In this document: positions 62,719 through 64,000 of the stretch, piece after piece
How positions within the stretch are numbered: the stretch's first letter is position 1
How the letters are laid out: every line of letters begins with the position of its first letter
NCBI RefSeq assembly: GCF_036169555.1
Contig: NZ_CP108032.1
Coordinates: 1 to 64,000, forward strand
Length of the DNA: 64,000 nt
Direction: 5' to 3'
DNA from: Streptomyces sp. NBC_00306
GTDB taxonomy: Bacteria; Actinomycetota; Actinomycetes; Streptomycetales; Streptomycetaceae
The notes under the pieces: generated by a model
The model's input: the letters and a program-made list of their open reading frames with translations, nothing else
What the model was told of the DNA's origin: nothing
Databases searched by the model: none
Position numbers and translations under genes: made by a program

Positions 62719-63126
62719 ACGCTCGGCCCGGAGAACCGGAGGCTGGGGACAGCTGCTCCACGGCGCCGGCGGCCGCCGAGAAGGCAGAACGCAATGACGC
62801 ACTGCACAAGGCTTTGCCGGACCGCATGGCGCAAGACGGGATTCCGGACGCATCCGAGCGGCAGGCGCTCGCGGATGCCGCTTTGCCGGGCAATCGGGCA
62901 ACCGGGCAACGACGCAGCGTCAGGCCCGGCGGATCCGCGAGCCCTGGCCGAGCCTCATCAGCAGCCTCGACGTGCATCGCCCTGCTCGATGGAGGCGTGG
63001 GAGCCATGGGCACTCGCCGGCGGGCCCGATGTCGGCTCCGAGCAGGAACGCCCGGCCGGTGAACCTCCCGTACCGGGCCGGCGTCTTCTCTCCCGATCGC
63101 GACCACTCGCACAGGAGAAGAGAGCG
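62719..63126. other. Gap of 400 bases, nothing recognised
   Basis: The only frame worth noting is an in-frame extension upstream of the gene at 63127. Confidence 0.35.
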
Positions 63127-63381
63127 TTGACCGACAAGGACGTTGAGCGGACCGACGAGCGGGGTTACGGCCCGGGGCCCTGGTGGGCGGATCTCGGGAC
63201 GTGGGGGGCTGTCGGATTGGTCCTCTTCGGGGTTCTCTCGGCAGGGTGGGTGTTCCTCCGGCTCCCCGGCACCCCGGAGAACCTCGCGACCGGCTACTAC
63301 CAGGCCGCGAAAGTCCTCGCCATCGGCCTCGTACTCGCAGGAAGCGCCCTGCTGGGCCGCCGCCGTCAGGGGCCCCGGTGA
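63127..63381 (+). CDS. Small membrane protein, probable TTG start
   Basis: 84 residues (LTDKDVERTDERGYGPGPWW). GGAGAAGAGAGCG precedes the TTG; the frame is open further up but without a better start. Two spans: GAVGLVLFGVLSAGWVFLRL and AAKVLAIGLVLAGSALLG, ended by a basic tail (RRRQGPR). Lies 400 bases after the sortase gene, same orientation. Function unknown. Confidence 0.6.
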   Translation: MTDKDVERTDERGYGPGPWWADLGTWGAVGLVLFGVLSAGWVFLRLPGTPENLATGYYQAAKVLAIGLVLAGSALLGRRRQGPR

Positions 63382-63389
63382 GCAAGGCA

Positions 63390-63541
63390 CCGCTGTCCCG
63401 GGCTCCCGCGAGCGCGACGATGTGCTCGATCTCCAGCGTGCCGCGCGGAGTGACCGGGCGCTCGTCGTAGCAGAACCACCACACCCCGACGAACAGCGTG
63501 CAGCCCGGACCCGTCTGCTTGTCCGGAGGCCCGCCCCACAC
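63390..63541 (-). pseudogene. Fragment of a DUF1524/HNH-type nuclease gene
   Basis: Minus strand reads PDKQTGPGCTLFVGVWWFCY, then DERPVTPRGTLEIEHIVALA and GARDSGALL. This resembles the DUF1524-type secreted HNH nuclease (YDGxxVxxxxxLDIDHLVPLAEAWDSG), where His of EHIV is the core His. Nothing remains of either end, so it is a remnant. Confidence 0.5.
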
Positions 63542-63613
63542 CGGTGAGCGTGAGCGGGGCGGGCTCCGGTTTTCACATGGCCAAGGACGACGGGTCGTCC
63601 ACGCCGGCTCTGT

Positions 63614-64000
63614 CTAGGACGCCTTCCACCACTCGGCCGACGCGTCCCGCAGCGTGTTCGTCCCGCAGTGCACCTCGCCCGCGCCGAGGTGGTAGGTGTA
63701 CCAGTCGTCGATGTACGACACCTTCATGCCCGCCTGCGTGTACGCGGCAGTCACGGCCGCGGTGAAGATGTCCTTCCCGCCGATGACCGGTCCCCACTGC
63801 TTCGGCGCCAGATACCGGTCCCGGCCGAGCAGGATGCCGTTGACCGCGCCCGGGACGTACGCGCTGGTCATGACCGTCTCCACGGCCGCACCCCGCGCGT
63901 CCTTCGAGGGCTTCGCATCCTTGGGGCGTCCGAGCTCCTTCTGCTGCCCGTACTCGCGCACGGACTCCGGCACCTCGCCCGCACCCAACCGCTGCAGCCG
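63614..64000 (-). CDS. Protein-arginine deiminase domain-like protein, C-terminal part (runs off the window)
   Basis: The last 129 residues of a longer gene, cut by the right edge. The sequence (SAYVPGAVNGILLGRDRYLA, KDIFTAAVTAAYTQAGMKVS, DDWYTYHLGAGEVHCGTNTL) is the C-terminal block of the bacterial protein-arginine deiminase domain family; the final HCGTN contains the catalytic-type Cys of the PAD fold. These enzymes convert peptidyl-arginine to citrulline. The start lies beyond base 64000. Stop at 63614. Confidence 0.82.
   Translation of the reverse strand, partial: RLQRLGAGEVPESVREYGQQKELGRPKDAKPSKDARGAAVETVMTSAYVPGAVNGILLGRDRYLAPKQWGPVIGGKDIFTAAVTAAYTQAGMKVSYIDDWYTYHLGAGEVHCGTNTLRDASAEWWKAS

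Noticed and set aside
1..64000. CRISPR arrays, tRNA or rRNA genes
   Set aside because: No regularly spaced repeats with unique spacers and no cloverleaf or rRNA-like sequence were recognised on reading the window; a tRNAscan or Infernal run would settle small RNAs.

Overview
The window looks like the left end of a linear Streptomyces replicon, either chromosome arm or linear plasmid. The evidence is very high GC with third-position G/C, GTG and TTG starts, TTA codons confined to a few accessory genes, and many families typical of Streptomyces. Above all, bases 1-172 carry a chain of close-packed GC hairpins matching the archetypal Streptomyces telomere from its second palindrome onward. About the first 15 bases of the usual terminus (palindrome I) seem to be missing, so coordinate 1 is probably only a few bases from the physical DNA end. 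This rests on recall of the telomere sequence, not an alignment.

Layout. 1-280: telomere. 642-2075: a DUF1398 gene and a divergent MarR repressor sharing an operator, then a truncated short-chain dehydrogenase. 2076-3473: non-coding, repeat-rich. 3474-7320: an intact locus with an XRE regulator plus HD-domain phosphohydrolase facing a four-gene plus-strand run (catalytically incomplete serine-recombinase-like protein, zinc ribbon, unknown 166-residue protein, methyltransferase). Three of those four genes carry a TTA (bldA) codon. This is the best candidate for an undescribed system. 7380-18300: a decayed zone with transposase remnants (IS5, two IS630), frameshifted genes and one intact IS630-family element (16388-17541) inside a dead SMI1/KNR4-Lsr2 gene; intact genes include a GNAT acetyltransferase, a winged-helix protein and a lipoprotein.

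18393-31686: a secreted subtilisin-like protease, a PIG-L deacetylase, flavin/pyridoxamine-oxidase-like and OsmC proteins, a small-protein family with two members, a cobalamin-binding-like protein, a DHFR-like reductase, a MerR regulator and a TPR protein. 32051-41014: a frameshifted FAD monooxygenase facing an intact TetR repressor with two abutting operators, a nucleotidyltransferase, a methyltransferase, a Cys-rich paralogue of an earlier gene, and a translationally coupled membrane protein/FAD oxidoreductase pair. 41460-52472: a broken lipoprotein, an Imm21-type immunity protein, a ROK protein, several conserved unknowns, LysE exporter and FKBP isomerase. 53043-64000: Kup potassium transporter, DUF2975/XRE pair with a double operator, DHA2-type MFS exporter, a second DHFR-like protein, a secreted protein/class F sortase cassette, and the C-terminus of a protein-arginine-deiminase-like gene running off the right edge.

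Two themes recur. First, decay: at least five genes look broken by a single base change near an otherwise well-preserved reading frame, which is either real terminal-arm decay or residual sequencing error. Second, segmental duplication: four pairs of related genes or fragments (9788/45931, 13224/36801, 25448/26878, 38379/46555). Many genes appear to be leaderless, with a TANNNT -10 box 6 or 7 bases before the start codon. No tRNA, rRNA or CRISPR array was seen.
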